A stretch of DNA of 64,000 nucleotides from an uncultured Bacteroidota bacterium (GTDB lineage: Bacteria > Bacteroidota > Bacteroidia > Chitinophagales > Chitinophagaceae): the NCBI GenBank assembly GCA_903903635.1, contig CAIUZK010000109.1, positions 1-64,000 on the forward strand. The letters are read 5' to 3'. Below, in pieces: positions 35,820 to 45,466 of this stretch (positions are counted from its first letter, which is position 1; each line of letters starts with the position of its first letter). A program made the translations under genes and the position numbers. A model generated the notes under the pieces. It was not told the origin of the DNA, made no database searches, and was given only the letters and a program-made list of their open reading frames with translations.

Positions 35820-36015
35820 ATGCTCCCTGGCTAACTTTCCAGCATACGATTGTAATGGGCAGAACAGGAATTTCTTCTTTTTATCGTGCCTTATTATGAA
35901 TAATACAGAACTGGCACAAAGATTGCAAACCCCGTCAAAGTATATACTGGCCGCTCTTGCAATTCAATAATCTGATTAGGCATATCACAGTAGAACTCCA
36001 GCTAAAATTATATGA

Positions 36016-36330
36016 TCACTTTGTAAAAGGAGGCTTTATTGCTGCAGGAGCAGATGGTTGCACAGCCTGATTCTTGATTTTTGATGAATCTGTATTAGCT
36101 TTCTGATACCTTGAATTAACTATCGAGTCGGCTTTTACCTTCACCTCAATCCTGATTCTGTGTCCAAGGTCCTTTTGCGCCTGTTCATCCGATTGTTGGG
36201 TGCTGGCCTTTACTGCCGAATCAATTTTAAGTTTCACTTCTTCCTTCGAAAGTGGTTTTGTTTCCTTATTACATGAAAATAAACCGCAAACTATAAGTAA
36301 AGCAAAAATTGTTTTCTTCATAATCAGCAT
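36016..36330 (-). CDS. Small putative lipoprotein
   Basis: MLIMKKTIFALLIVCGLFSCNKE lipobox. Confidence 0.5.
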   Translation of the reverse strand: MLIMKKTIFALLIVCGLFSCNKETKPLSKEEVKLKIDSAVKASTQQSDEQAQKDLGHRIRIEVKVKADSIVNSRYQKANTDSSKIKNQAVQPSAPAAIKPPFTK

Positions 36331-36463
36331 GCAAATTAATATAACTAAGCTAGCAAATATTGTTCCAGATGGTAAATAATGAAAATATTAACACTTGATT
36401 GTAAAACATTTCGGCCCTATAACGCGTTTAATACAAATAAATTGTCCGAAATTTACAATTGAT

Positions 36464-37120
36464 ATGGTTAGGTACAGGCACGCTATATGGTTATGTTACC
36501 TTCTGGTGTTTACAACTGCCCTATCGTCTTCTGCTCAAAATTCGGTTAACGATACTATCCGTCTGGGTGCTGTTATCGAAAACGGGCACACCTACCCAAT
36601 GGTATTTCTGTCCGAATACGAAATCGTCGACCATTATATGAATGATGAAGCCCGTAAACGTAGAAACAAGCTGCGTAATGACATTTTCGTCGTATATCCA
36701 TATGCAATGGCTGCTGCAGAAATTTTCAAGAAAGTAAATGATACGCTGGACAAATTTGATGGCAGGAGAGATCGTAAAAAATACCTGAAAACAATTGACA
36801 AAAAGCTGGATGTTACTTTCAAAGAACCTTTGAAGAACCTGAGTATTGACCAGGGCCATGTATTAATAAAACTGATTAACCGGCAAACAGGCCAGAATTG
36901 TTACAGCATAATTAAGGAACTGAAAGGAGGTCTCTCCGCAATGGTTTGGCAATCAGTGGGTGTTTTCTTCAACAACAGTCTCACCCGCGAATATGACCCC
37001 GAAGACAGGGACAAAGAATTGGAAGGACTGGTAAAGGACCTTGAAACATCTAACAACTACAGGTATCAATTATACATGCAACAGGCGCTACTTAAAAAAG
37101 TAGCCAATACCTTAAATTAA
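36464..37120 (+). CDS. DUF4294-like Bacteroidota protein
   Basis: VFLSEYEIVDHYMNDEARKRRNKLRNDIFVVYPYAMAAAEIFKKVNDTLDKFDGRRDRKKYLKTIDKKLDVTFKEPLKNLSIDQGHVLIKLINRQTGQNCYSIIKELKGG. Start moved to MVRYRHAIW. Confidence 0.7.
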   Translation: MVRYRHAIWLCYLLVFTTALSSSAQNSVNDTIRLGAVIENGHTYPMVFLSEYEIVDHYMNDEARKRRNKLRNDIFVVYPYAMAAAEIFKKVNDTLDKFDGRRDRKKYLKTIDKKLDVTFKEPLKNLSIDQGHVLIKLINRQTGQNCYSIIKELKGGLSAMVWQSVGVFFNNSLTREYDPEDRDKELEGLVKDLETSNNYRYQLYMQQALLKKVANTLN

Positions 37121-38274
37121 GGTTGCGGGTCCAGTACCGATGTGATTATTGCTACTGTCTTTAGGATATCTGCTTCATCCAGTTCATAGTACATTGGCAG
37201 GCGCAGCAGACAGTCAGTATATCTGTCAGCCTCAGGCAATTCACGGCCATCATGCTTATCGGTATAATACGGACTTTTATGCAGGCTTAGATAATGGAAA
37301 ACCGCATAAATATTACTTTCCTTTAGCATCTTAACTACTTCATTACGCTGTTCCAGGCTTTTAAACACCACATAATACATATGCGCATTATTGGAAGCAA
37401 ATGGAGGAATTACCGGCAATTGCAGCAAACCTTTTTCCTTCAAAGGCATCAGTGCCTCATTATAGGTATTCCAGATGACTTTTCTTCTCTTTTGTATATC
37501 TTCCAGGTTCTCCAATTGGGCATACAAAAATGCAGCTATAATATCTGAAGGAAGAAATGAACTGCCTATATCCACCCAGCCATATTTATCTACCTCGCCT
37601 CTGAAGAACTGGCTCCGGTTGGTACCCTTCTCCCTAATTATCTCAGCCCTACCACTAAAACGATCATCATTTATAACCAGCATACCACCCTCACCCGACA
37701 TGATGTTTTTGGTTTCATGAAAAGAGAAAGCAGCCATATGACCTATTGAGCCCAAGGGCTGCCTGATACCACTACGCCCGGTAAAATAACTATCAATCCC
37801 CTGAGCTGCATCTTCTATTACATACAGATTGTGCCTTGCAGCCACATCCATTATCTTGTCCATGTCGCAGGCAATTCCTGCGTAATGTACCGGTACGATT
37901 GCCCTGGTGCGCTCAGTCACCAGTGCCTCAATAGCATCTTCATCAATTCCAGGATGGTCTTTACGACTATCGCAAAAAACTATTTTAGCCCCCCTGAGCA
38001 CAAATGCATTTGAAGTAGATACAAATGTGTAGGATGGCATGATTACTTCATCTCCGGGCTGAATATTGATGAGCAGAGCCGCCATTTCCAGTGCATCGGT
38101 GCAGGAAGTAGTAAGCAGGCATTTCCTGAAACCAAACCTTTTCTCAAAAAACTCATGGCATCGCCTGGTAAAAATACCATCACCCGAAATCTTCCCTGAT
38201 AATACTGCCTGGTAAATATAGTGGCCCTCTTTCCCTGTCAGGTATGGTTTATTAAATGGAATGACATTACTCAT
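37117..38274 (-). CDS. dTDP-4-amino-4,6-dideoxygalactose transaminase-like, DegT/DnrJ/EryC1 family (RffA/WecE)
   Basis: IPFNKPYLTGKEGHYI, TTSCTDALEMAALLINIQPGDEVIMPSYTFVSTSNAFVLRGAKIVFCD, VIEDAAQGIDSYF, FSFHETKNIMSGEGGMLVIND. Confidence 0.85.
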   Translation of the reverse strand: MSNVIPFNKPYLTGKEGHYIYQAVLSGKISGDGIFTRRCHEFFEKRFGFRKCLLTTSCTDALEMAALLINIQPGDEVIMPSYTFVSTSNAFVLRGAKIVFCDSRKDHPGIDEDAIEALVTERTRAIVPVHYAGIACDMDKIMDVAARHNLYVIEDAAQGIDSYFTGRSGIRQPLGSIGHMAAFSFHETKNIMSGEGGMLVINDDRFSGRAEIIREKGTNRSQFFRGEVDKYGWVDIGSSFLPSDIIAAFLYAQLENLEDIQKRRKVIWNTYNEALMPLKEKGLLQLPVIPPFASNNAHMYYVVFKSLEQRNEVVKMLKESNIYAVFHYLSLHKSPYYTDKHDGRELPEADRYTDCLLRLPMYYELDEADILKTVAIITSVLDPQP

Positions 38275-38688
38275 TTTATAAAAGAATTACAACAATTTAA
38301 ACTCACCAACTTTATAAAAACATGAATTACTTAACTTCTTATCCGAAAGCCGCAATATTACTACTTTAGGTACATACAACAAAATGAAGGCTACTTCATT
38401 TTATGTACTTGAAACTGCAAATCATTAAATCAAAATTATCTTATGAATACGACAACAATAACTTCAATGCTCATTCTTAATGTCGATATGTCAACTTTAA
38501 CTCAGGCTAGCCTATTAATCAAATCAAACATTCTTGGCTTCCTGGTAACACAACGCGTGAAGATCTATTTGTTTATACTTAAAACACTATATCTGAAGAA
38601 CTAACCAGAGTTAATAAGCTTGCTGTTATTCAACTATTTATTTTTACATTTGCATCATGCTAATCATGGTAAACTCCTTAATAATTGC

Positions 38689-39372
38689 ATGAAGAAAGTG
38701 GCGATATTACAATCTAATTATATTCCGTGGAAGGGCTATTTTGATTTGATACGGATGGTAGATGAGTTTATAATCTATGACAACGTACAATATACCAGAA
38801 GTGACTGGCGTAACCGAAACAAAATTAAAACACCAAATGGCTTAGCATGGCTTACCATTGCAGTCGGAAAACATTATGAAAAGATAAATGAAACAACTGT
38901 ATCAGACATTAATTGGGGTAGAAGCCATTGGTCTACACTTAGACAATGTTATAGCAAATCGAAATATTTTAATGAATATAAAGGGATTTTTGAAGCGTTT
39001 TACTTAAATAACATAGAAAAACACCTGAGCATTATCAACTATGATTTGATCAAAATAATCAATAACATATTGAATATTAACACCAAAATCTCCTGGTCAA
39101 CTGATTATAATATAATAGACGGTAAGGTGGAACGTCTGGTAGATCTGGTACACCAGACCGGTGGGTCTGAATACCTGAGCGGGCCGGCTGCAAAGGGTTA
39201 TATTGATGAAAGTTTGTTTACGAATGCTGGTATAAAGGTTTCCTGGATGGATTATTCGGGATATAAGGAATATGATCAGCTATATCCGCCCTTTGAACAT
39301 GGCGTAACTATACTGGACCTGATATTTAATGAGGGGCCAGAGGCGATTAAATATATGAAGGAGTTGCCCTAA
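38689..39372 (+). CDS. WbqC family protein
   Basis: KKVAILQSNYIPWKGYFDLIRMVDEFIIYDNVQYTRSDWRNRNKIKTPNGLAWLTIAV. Start moved to the internal Met. Confidence 0.85.
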   Translation: MKKVAILQSNYIPWKGYFDLIRMVDEFIIYDNVQYTRSDWRNRNKIKTPNGLAWLTIAVGKHYEKINETTVSDINWGRSHWSTLRQCYSKSKYFNEYKGIFEAFYLNNIEKHLSIINYDLIKIINNILNINTKISWSTDYNIIDGKVERLVDLVHQTGGSEYLSGPAAKGYIDESLFTNAGIKVSWMDYSGYKEYDQLYPPFEHGVTILDLIFNEGPEAIKYMKELP

Positions 39373-39547
39373 GTGAAACTTTCAAAATACAATATTCATC
39401 AGCTAAAAAGAAAATTTCCGTAATTGGGCCGGTAGGAAGCATATATTGTGTGTTTGGTTCGCAAAAGAAAAACACGCAATTATGCTTACTAAATATAAAT
39501 TATAAATGTTATGTGTGTGTTAATATTTAATTATGTCATTTCAACCA

Positions 39548-39570
39548 ATTCGTCGAACTGACGTTAAGTA
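39548..39570 (-). repeat. Solitary IS982-like terminal inverted repeat
   Basis: Reverse strand TACTTAACGTCAGTTCGACGAAT closely matches AATTTAGCGTCAGTTCGATGAATT at 60990-61013 beside the IS982-like remnant. Confidence 0.5.
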
Positions 39571-39794
39571 TTATTCGGGTGCAAATCATCCCAATGTAAT
39601 CTTATCGCATTGATGATCTTGGTATCCCGAAGGACGAGATATACAAGAGTGGATAAAATGAGACAAATAAGGAGCGACGATTTTCCACCTTCACTTTTAT
39701 TTACACTATTGACATCAACGATGTGGAAATCCTTGCCTGCAGCAATATCCAGACGTTGCTGCTCCTTTATTGCCAGATAAAACTTTTGGGCCAA
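39564..39794 (-). pseudogene. 76-aa hypothetical ORF, possibly truncated by an IS end
   Basis: Its stop codon (39564-39566) lies inside the solitary TIR-like sequence. Confidence 0.35.
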
Positions 39795-39837
39795 CTGCTC
39801 AATAATATTATCAACAGGCGTAAATAAGTTTTCGTTG

Positions 39838-41409
39838 CTATTTCATCTTAATGCTTCTCCAGATTAATCCCTCCAGTTGTTGTCTGCTAATTATACTTGC
39901 ACGGTATTTCGGACTTTCAGACCATGTGTTTTCATTTGGCTGGAATACTTCATAAAACGCACTCCAAACAATGTTTTTGTTAATATCAGCAATGAAAATA
40001 TCGCCATAAGGCGTACTCATGGATACAAATATATTGCCATCCGGCAGAACAACTACATTACCACCAGCGCTACCGCCACTCATTAATCTGCGATCATTTA
40101 GAATAAGTTTGGTATTAAAATCCCATTCCTTTTGCAACTCATTTCCGGATTCCTTCAATTTCAGAATATTAGCATAATTCCCACCGGCAACTTCATTTAC
40201 TCCCGGTATAAAGTTGTTGTTATTAAACATATATAAAGAACCATCTTCATCACACGTCAATGCATGCTGATGCGCAAATAAACTATTATATAGATACGGT
40301 TCAACTTTAAGGAAATTTTGTTCAAGAGTATCTGAATTTACTAAGGAAGATGCTGAAATCTTACTCCCATATTCTTTCATTACAATACCTGATGGATATT
40401 TAATTTTAACTACCCTATTGATCCCCGACAAACCTAAGAATATAACGCTATCCCGCTCATTATAGTAAAAAGCGTTTTCATGAAGATCAAATGACATTTT
40501 TGGAAAATGCTCCTGTAGTGCCCATAAATCAGATTGCTGCATGTATTTTGAACTTTCCCACGACCAGATGATGTTTCCGTCCTTATCAAATTCAGCCAGC
40601 GTACTGGAATTCAGCGGAGGAAAGAACCTTATTCTGCCGGGTTCCTTCACCCGTTTTTGCTCCTGGTTTTGCTTTAAAGCCAAAAGCAACATATAATGAC
40701 CGTTGTTCAGTTTGTTCAATTCATGATGGCAAGTGTATTCAGACAGGGCATGACCATTGAAATCGCGATTACTCTTAGCATGCCACAATATTTTGCCTTT
40801 GTAATTAATATCATATGCATCTTCATTGGCAAGGAAAGTAATGGTCCCGTCTGGTGAAATTTTCACATCTGACCCCATGCTTATAGAATCTCCACCAGGA
40901 AGATACCATATTGGCTGGCCTTGAATATCGTATATAGTATTACTACCGTCAACCAGGATATAATTTGACACAAATTTGCCTGAATTGTTAATTACGCGCA
41001 ACCTCTTATTACCAGTAGTGTTGGCCGGAATTATACCGGTAGAGAAATGACAGAGTTTGCCGGTTTCTATAACAGAACCTTCTTTTTTATACACCACCCG
41101 CCAGGTATAGGCATTGCCGAACTCAGGTACTTCAATGATTGCTTTATTATGGGCTGAGGTGATTGTCTGCTTGATATGAGTTGTAAATTCAGCTATGTTA
41201 ATGAATTTTCCGTAGGCAATCTGGATCTGGTATTCTGTTATTTTTTGCCTGGCAGGAAATGAACATCCGATTACTCTATAGTTTAGAATACTACCCTCGG
41301 CCGGGGTAACCTGAGCAATAGCCGGTAGTGACATCAATCCCACAAAAAGAATAAGCAAGACACAACCGTAATTGCCTCTGCAAAGGCGCAACACTAAATT
41401 CTTAATCAT
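39838..41409 (-). CDS. Arylsulfotransferase (ASST)-like secreted protein
   Basis: YILVDGSNTIYDIQGQPIWYLPGGDSISMGSDVKISPDGTITFLANEDAYDINYKGKILW...HHELNKLNNGHYMLLLALK...LAEFDKDGNIIWSWESSKYM...DLHENAFYYNERDSVIFLGLSGINRVVKI. Confidence 0.7.
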   Translation of the reverse strand: MIKNLVLRLCRGNYGCVLLILFVGLMSLPAIAQVTPAEGSILNYRVIGCSFPARQKITEYQIQIAYGKFINIAEFTTHIKQTITSAHNKAIIEVPEFGNAYTWRVVYKKEGSVIETGKLCHFSTGIIPANTTGNKRLRVINNSGKFVSNYILVDGSNTIYDIQGQPIWYLPGGDSISMGSDVKISPDGTITFLANEDAYDINYKGKILWHAKSNRDFNGHALSEYTCHHELNKLNNGHYMLLLALKQNQEQKRVKEPGRIRFFPPLNSSTLAEFDKDGNIIWSWESSKYMQQSDLWALQEHFPKMSFDLHENAFYYNERDSVIFLGLSGINRVVKIKYPSGIVMKEYGSKISASSLVNSDTLEQNFLKVEPYLYNSLFAHQHALTCDEDGSLYMFNNNNFIPGVNEVAGGNYANILKLKESGNELQKEWDFNTKLILNDRRLMSGGSAGGNVVVLPDGNIFVSMSTPYGDIFIADINKNIVWSAFYEVFQPNENTWSESPKYRASIISRQQLEGLIWRSIKMK

Positions 41410-41783
41410 TCAACGTATTAATTAACGACCAACATTATTCGGCGACAGATTTTACCATTTAAGTTCCGATCTACATGTAAACTTACGTTATTGGAGATTC
41501 GAATTCAAATTACCATGAGATTTTTTACTTCTCTCTTTGAATCTAATAGGTTTCGATTAATGGTTTATGATAGCATTGGGAGTTAAGCAATTTCGGTATC
41601 CCGGAAAAACAAATGTAGCATAAACCACATGCCTGTTTTTATGATTAAAAAAAATGAGATTTTTTTGTACTTTTACCACCAATATTTCAAAATCAGGAAA
41701 AGTTGTGTTAATTAATAATTAACTTTTAATTTACTCAATCTAGCATGATTTTTGCTGTAAATATTGCGAATCCAAACAGATAA

Positions 41784-42527
41784 ATGAAACAAGAGGCTAT
41801 TTTAGATTTACCGTTGGAGAAGCAACAAAGTCAGTCTGTTCCGCAAACAGACATGGCTAGCATTCGCTACATGTTTCATGAAATGAATCAGCAGTTGGTT
41901 GACCATCAGCCTGCTGCTTACTATTATACAATTAAACGCATTATGGATATGACTTTAGCCTCAGCTTTTATTTTGCTGGTTATGTCCTGGTTAACCCCAA
42001 TTCTTGCGCTATTAATTAAATTATCATCCAAAGGGCCTGTATTCTTTATTCAGAAACGCACAGGGTACATGGGTGTGGAATTTGATTGTTTTAAGTTCAG
42101 GACAATGTATGTAAATGATGAGGCCGATATTAAACAGGTTTCAATAAACGACAACAGGATAACACGTCTGGGAAAATTTTTACGTGTAACACATCTTGAC
42201 GAAACTCCGCAGTTTTTCAATGTATTACTGGGAGATATGAGTGTGGTTGGTCCAAGACCTCACATGCTTTACCATACCCGTTATTATTCCGAATGTATCC
42301 CCTATTATAATCTCAGGCTTGAGGTATTACCCGGCATGACCGGCATGGCCCAGATAAAGGACTATATTGGGGAGATCAGCGTTGAACGCGAATTACGCAA
42401 ACGCATTCAGTGGGATATTTACTATATGAAGAACCGCAGCATCGGGCTGGACACGAATATTCTCTTTAGTACGGTTGGGTGTGTATTCAGCAAAATTTTC
42501 GGCTTATTTAGTAAAAAGAATAAGTAA
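41784..42527 (+). CDS. Bacterial sugar transferase (undecaprenyl-phosphate sugar-1-P transferase, WcaJ-like)
   Basis: IKRIMDMTLASAFILLVMSWLTPILALLIKLSSKGPVFFIQKRTGYMGVEFDCFKFRTMYVN...RLGKFLRVTHLDETPQFFNVLLGDMSVVGPRPHM. Confidence 0.9.
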   Translation: MKQEAILDLPLEKQQSQSVPQTDMASIRYMFHEMNQQLVDHQPAAYYYTIKRIMDMTLASAFILLVMSWLTPILALLIKLSSKGPVFFIQKRTGYMGVEFDCFKFRTMYVNDEADIKQVSINDNRITRLGKFLRVTHLDETPQFFNVLLGDMSVVGPRPHMLYHTRYYSECIPYYNLRLEVLPGMTGMAQIKDYIGEISVERELRKRIQWDIYYMKNRSIGLDTNILFSTVGCVFSKIFGLFSKKNK

Positions 42528-42640
42528 CCAGGTACTTCCAGTTTAATACCCCCCCTCTGCAATATTATCTTCCGGCTTAACAGTCGAAAATAGTACTAAC
42601 TTTGGTAGTATTGTATTCCCCGTAAATACTACTTAACCAT

Positions 42641-43471
42641 ATGCCATTAATACTTACAGCCACCGACTTTTCGGAGGTAGCCGACAATGCAGTGAATTAT
42701 GCCTGCCAACTTGCTGCCACATGTAACGCAAGTGTTATTGTGGTTCACTCTTTCATACAACCCATAATGTTCAGCGACATGCCTATGCCGGGATCAATAG
42801 TCGCAGATGAGCAGCAGGATGCTGAATTGCAAATGTCGACACTGGTGCAGAAGTTGGAGGATGATTATCCGGATTTGCGCATTAAGGGCAAAGTAATTTA
42901 TGGAGACACGCTGGATGTTTTTGAAGAGTATAAAGATAATGATCAGGCTCCACTGATGGTGGTACTGGGCAATAGCAGCCTGCACGAATCAAGCTCATGG
43001 TCGGAAAGCGTGCTTATCAGTTCTTTCAGAACATTACAGTATCCGGTGCTCGCTGTCCCCCCCGGAGCTAAATTCAAGGCTGCGAACAAAATTTGTTTTG
43101 CGGCAGACAGTAAACCGGGTGGTTATGATATGGCAGTAAAACAATTGAAGAATATTGCCGGTGTGCTGAAATCAGAAATCCACATCCTTCATATTGTTGC
43201 TTCTGACCAGCATAACGACCATTCTGATTCTGAAATCAATCTTGAAAATCTGTTTGCTGATCTTCATCCGGTTTACCACCAGGTAACCGATAATGGCAAT
43301 ACAGATAATGCCATACTTGATTTTATTGATGCAAACGGGATAGACTGGCTGGTTATGATGCCCCGGAAGCACTCATTCTTTGATTCTATAATTCATAAAA
43401 GCCATACGCGGGCTCTTGTGCATCATAGCCATCTGCCTATATTGGCAATACATGAACATAAAAATCAGTAA
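42641..43471 (+). CDS. Tandem-domain universal stress protein
   Basis: LILTATDFSEVADNAVNYACQLAATCNASVIVVHSF; second half KICFAADSK...ILHIVAS...DWLVMMPRKHSFFDSIIHKSHTRALVHHSHLPILAIHE. Confidence 0.88.
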   Translation: MPLILTATDFSEVADNAVNYACQLAATCNASVIVVHSFIQPIMFSDMPMPGSIVADEQQDAELQMSTLVQKLEDDYPDLRIKGKVIYGDTLDVFEEYKDNDQAPLMVVLGNSSLHESSSWSESVLISSFRTLQYPVLAVPPGAKFKAANKICFAADSKPGGYDMAVKQLKNIAGVLKSEIHILHIVASDQHNDHSDSEINLENLFADLHPVYHQVTDNGNTDNAILDFIDANGIDWLVMMPRKHSFFDSIIHKSHTRALVHHSHLPILAIHEHKNQ

Positions 43472-43516
43472 ACAATCGGGGAAGTATATTTCGGGAGATT
43501 GAAGCAAATGAAGGCA

Positions 43517-43960
43517 CTAACTTTCCTTCCTGCTTTTCTGTTTTTTAATCAGGTATCTGATACCTTTATAACTTAACTCTATTGCTTTCCATTTCAGGTA
43601 ACCACCTGCAATTTCCCAGGCTAAGGTTTTGAGTAGATTACCACCCTTGCTTTCACTCTTTTTTTCCTGGCCACCATTGTTTGTATCAGCCTTACCAATC
43701 TTCTTCAAAATCAAGGGCAAAACAAAATCCTTCAGGATACCGGAAACATCTTTTGATACAGGGAGGAACTGCATTATTGTACCAAGCAAGCCGGATTCCT
43801 CTTTATCATTACTTTCTTTTTTACCTTCTTTTTTACTGCTGCCTAAATTAATACCACTCAAAAAATCCATATTATCCAACTTACGGCTCTGCTTCATCAA
43901 CCGGGCCTTTTCACGCTCCAGTTCATCCAGACTCCTCAGTTTTTTAGGATAAAGTTTCAT
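43517..43960 (-). CDS. Hypothetical protein, clustered with holin-like and YtxH-like genes
   Basis: 147-aa ORF, Lys-rich, immediately downstream of the holin-like gene. Confidence 0.5.
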   Translation of the reverse strand: MKLYPKKLRSLDELEREKARLMKQSRKLDNMDFLSGINLGSSKKEGKKESNDKEESGLLGTIMQFLPVSKDVSGILKDFVLPLILKKIGKADTNNGGQEKKSESKGGNLLKTLAWEIAGGYLKWKAIELSYKGIRYLIKKQKSRKES

Positions 43961-43981
43961 TTTAAAATACTTTACAGTTCA

Positions 43982-44353
43982 TTAATCACCTTCTTCCTCA
44001 TTGTCATCTTCTTCCTTCTCTTCATCACCTTCAGTAAGCACACTAATAAGGCCACCTGCAAAAAAACGCATAACCTGTTTACGGCAAGCCATAAGCAGAA
44101 CGAGCATTAATACATATATACCCACCACAATGAATATGGATGCCAGCCTGCTTAAACCAAGCGTAGCAAATAACTCAATAAGACCAAATCCGAGAAACAG
44201 GAAAATGCCCAACAGGATGAACAATCCAATCATGGCAAACATCAGGTAACTCAACAGACCAGATGTGCGCTGTATAAAATTGAGTTTAAACAACTTTACA
44301 TACACATCTGCGTAAGCGGCAACCTGATCTTTTATCTGGCCTATTATGTTCAT
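43982..44353 (-). CDS. Putative holin superfamily III (phage_holin_3_6-like) membrane protein
   Basis: Two hydrophobic hairpin segments, LMFAMIGLFILLGIFLFLGFGLIELFATLGLSRLASIFIVVGIYVLMLVLLMACRK; acidic C-terminus. Confidence 0.6.
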   Translation of the reverse strand: MNIIGQIKDQVAAYADVYVKLFKLNFIQRTSGLLSYLMFAMIGLFILLGIFLFLGFGLIELFATLGLSRLASIFIVVGIYVLMLVLLMACRKQVMRFFAGGLISVLTEGDEEKEEDDNEEEGD

Positions 44354-44367
44354 GTTATTGATATTAA

Positions 44368-44601
44368 TCAGGAATGATAAATCTGATCTTCCACATCCTG
44401 TGCCTTATTTGAGAATTTATCTTTTAAATTACTAAGACCATTCTTCAGTTTCTCCAGGTCTTCTTTTCTTGTTTCCTTATCGGTAGCCAGAATATAACCT
44501 ACTGCAATACCTGCGGCAGCGCCCACCAATAATGTTGCAATTGTATTGCCAATCTTTGCCATAGAACTAAGTTTTAAGGTTTTTATAATGATTAAATCCA
44601 C
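44368..44601 (-). CDS. YtxH-like protein
   Basis: TLLVGAAAGIAVGYILATDKETRKEDLEKLKNGLSNLKDKFS. Confidence 0.7.
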   Translation of the reverse strand: MDLIIIKTLKLSSMAKIGNTIATLLVGAAAGIAVGYILATDKETRKEDLEKLKNGLSNLKDKFSNKAQDVEDQIYHS

Positions 44602-44743
44602 TTCACTAAAACCTCAACAAAATTACGATACTTATCATTAATTTGGAATGATATATGTCAGTGGCCTTGTTAAAACTTACACAAACTGAAACTCAGCAAA
44701 AAAACTAAAAATCAACCGATAATGACCACCCGTATCGCCTACC

Positions 44744-45316
44744 CTATTTTGTATAGTATTTATTGGTTTCAATATAAGTTTCTACCGCTTCAGGCAACAG
44801 GTATTTTATCGATTTTTTCTCTTTTATCTGCCTGCGGATGTAGGTTGAGGAAATCTGCAACAAGGGCGCATCCAGTAAGGTAATATCGGCCCCATGGGTT
44901 TCCTTTATTTCAAAACCTGCCCTGTTGTATACAATTACAGAATACCTGGCCAGCAGTTGTTCGAAATTTTTCCATCTGTGGATGTTCTGAAAACTATCAG
45001 CACCCATTATAACAGAAAAACGCTCCAGCGGAAATTTCTCGGTCAGATAAGTAAGCGTATCGATTGTATAGGATGGCTTAGGCAAATGAAATTCCACATT
45101 GCTTCCTCTGAACTTCGGATTATCCTGTATCGCAAGGTTTACCAGGTAAAGCCTGTCGTATTCATTAAGTAAAGAATGAGAATCTTTAAGCGGATTATGA
45201 GGCGATACTACAAACCAAACTTTATCAACTTCGGTATTGGCCACGACATGGTTGGCAATGATCAGGTGGCCAATGTGAATGGGGTTGAAACTTCCGAAAT
45301 ATAATCCGATGTGCAT
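44744..45316 (-). CDS. nadD: Nicotinate-nucleotide adenylyltransferase
   Basis: HIGLYFGSFNPIHIGHLIIANHVV...WFVVSPHNPLK...FSVIMGADSFQNIHRWKN...SSTYIRRQIKEKKSIKYLLPEAVETYI. Confidence 0.92.
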   Translation of the reverse strand: MHIGLYFGSFNPIHIGHLIIANHVVANTEVDKVWFVVSPHNPLKDSHSLLNEYDRLYLVNLAIQDNPKFRGSNVEFHLPKPSYTIDTLTYLTEKFPLERFSVIMGADSFQNIHRWKNFEQLLARYSVIVYNRAGFEIKETHGADITLLDAPLLQISSTYIRRQIKEKKSIKYLLPEAVETYIETNKYYTK

Positions 45317-45396
45317 GAAACAAAGCTAAGGAAAATGCAAAGATAAAAATAGATGGCAACTGCAGAAATTAAATCCGCGATGTTGATACTGATTTA

Positions 45397-45429
45397 ATAA
45401 CAACCCCGGCTCATGGCCGGGGTTGTTAT
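45397..45429. terminator. Strong terminator-like hairpin downstream of the giant T9SS gene
   Basis: ATAACAACCCCGGC (45397-45410) and GCCGGGGTTGTTAT (45416-45429), perfect 14-bp GC-rich stem with a 5-nt loop. Confidence 0.8.
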
Positions 45430-45466
45430 GATCAATAATCAATCTTTATGTAACAAAACAACAAAC

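Noticed and set aside
38443-38604. Short 53-codon ORF (MNTTTITSMLILNVDMSTLTQ...) upstream of the WbqC gene
   Set aside because: Too short, no recognisable family; could be chance in AT-rich intergenic DNA.
43982-44353. Prophage remnant suggested by the holin-like protein
   Set aside because: No other phage genes nearby. Such small membrane proteins together with YtxH-like genes are common chromosomal stress-related neighbours.
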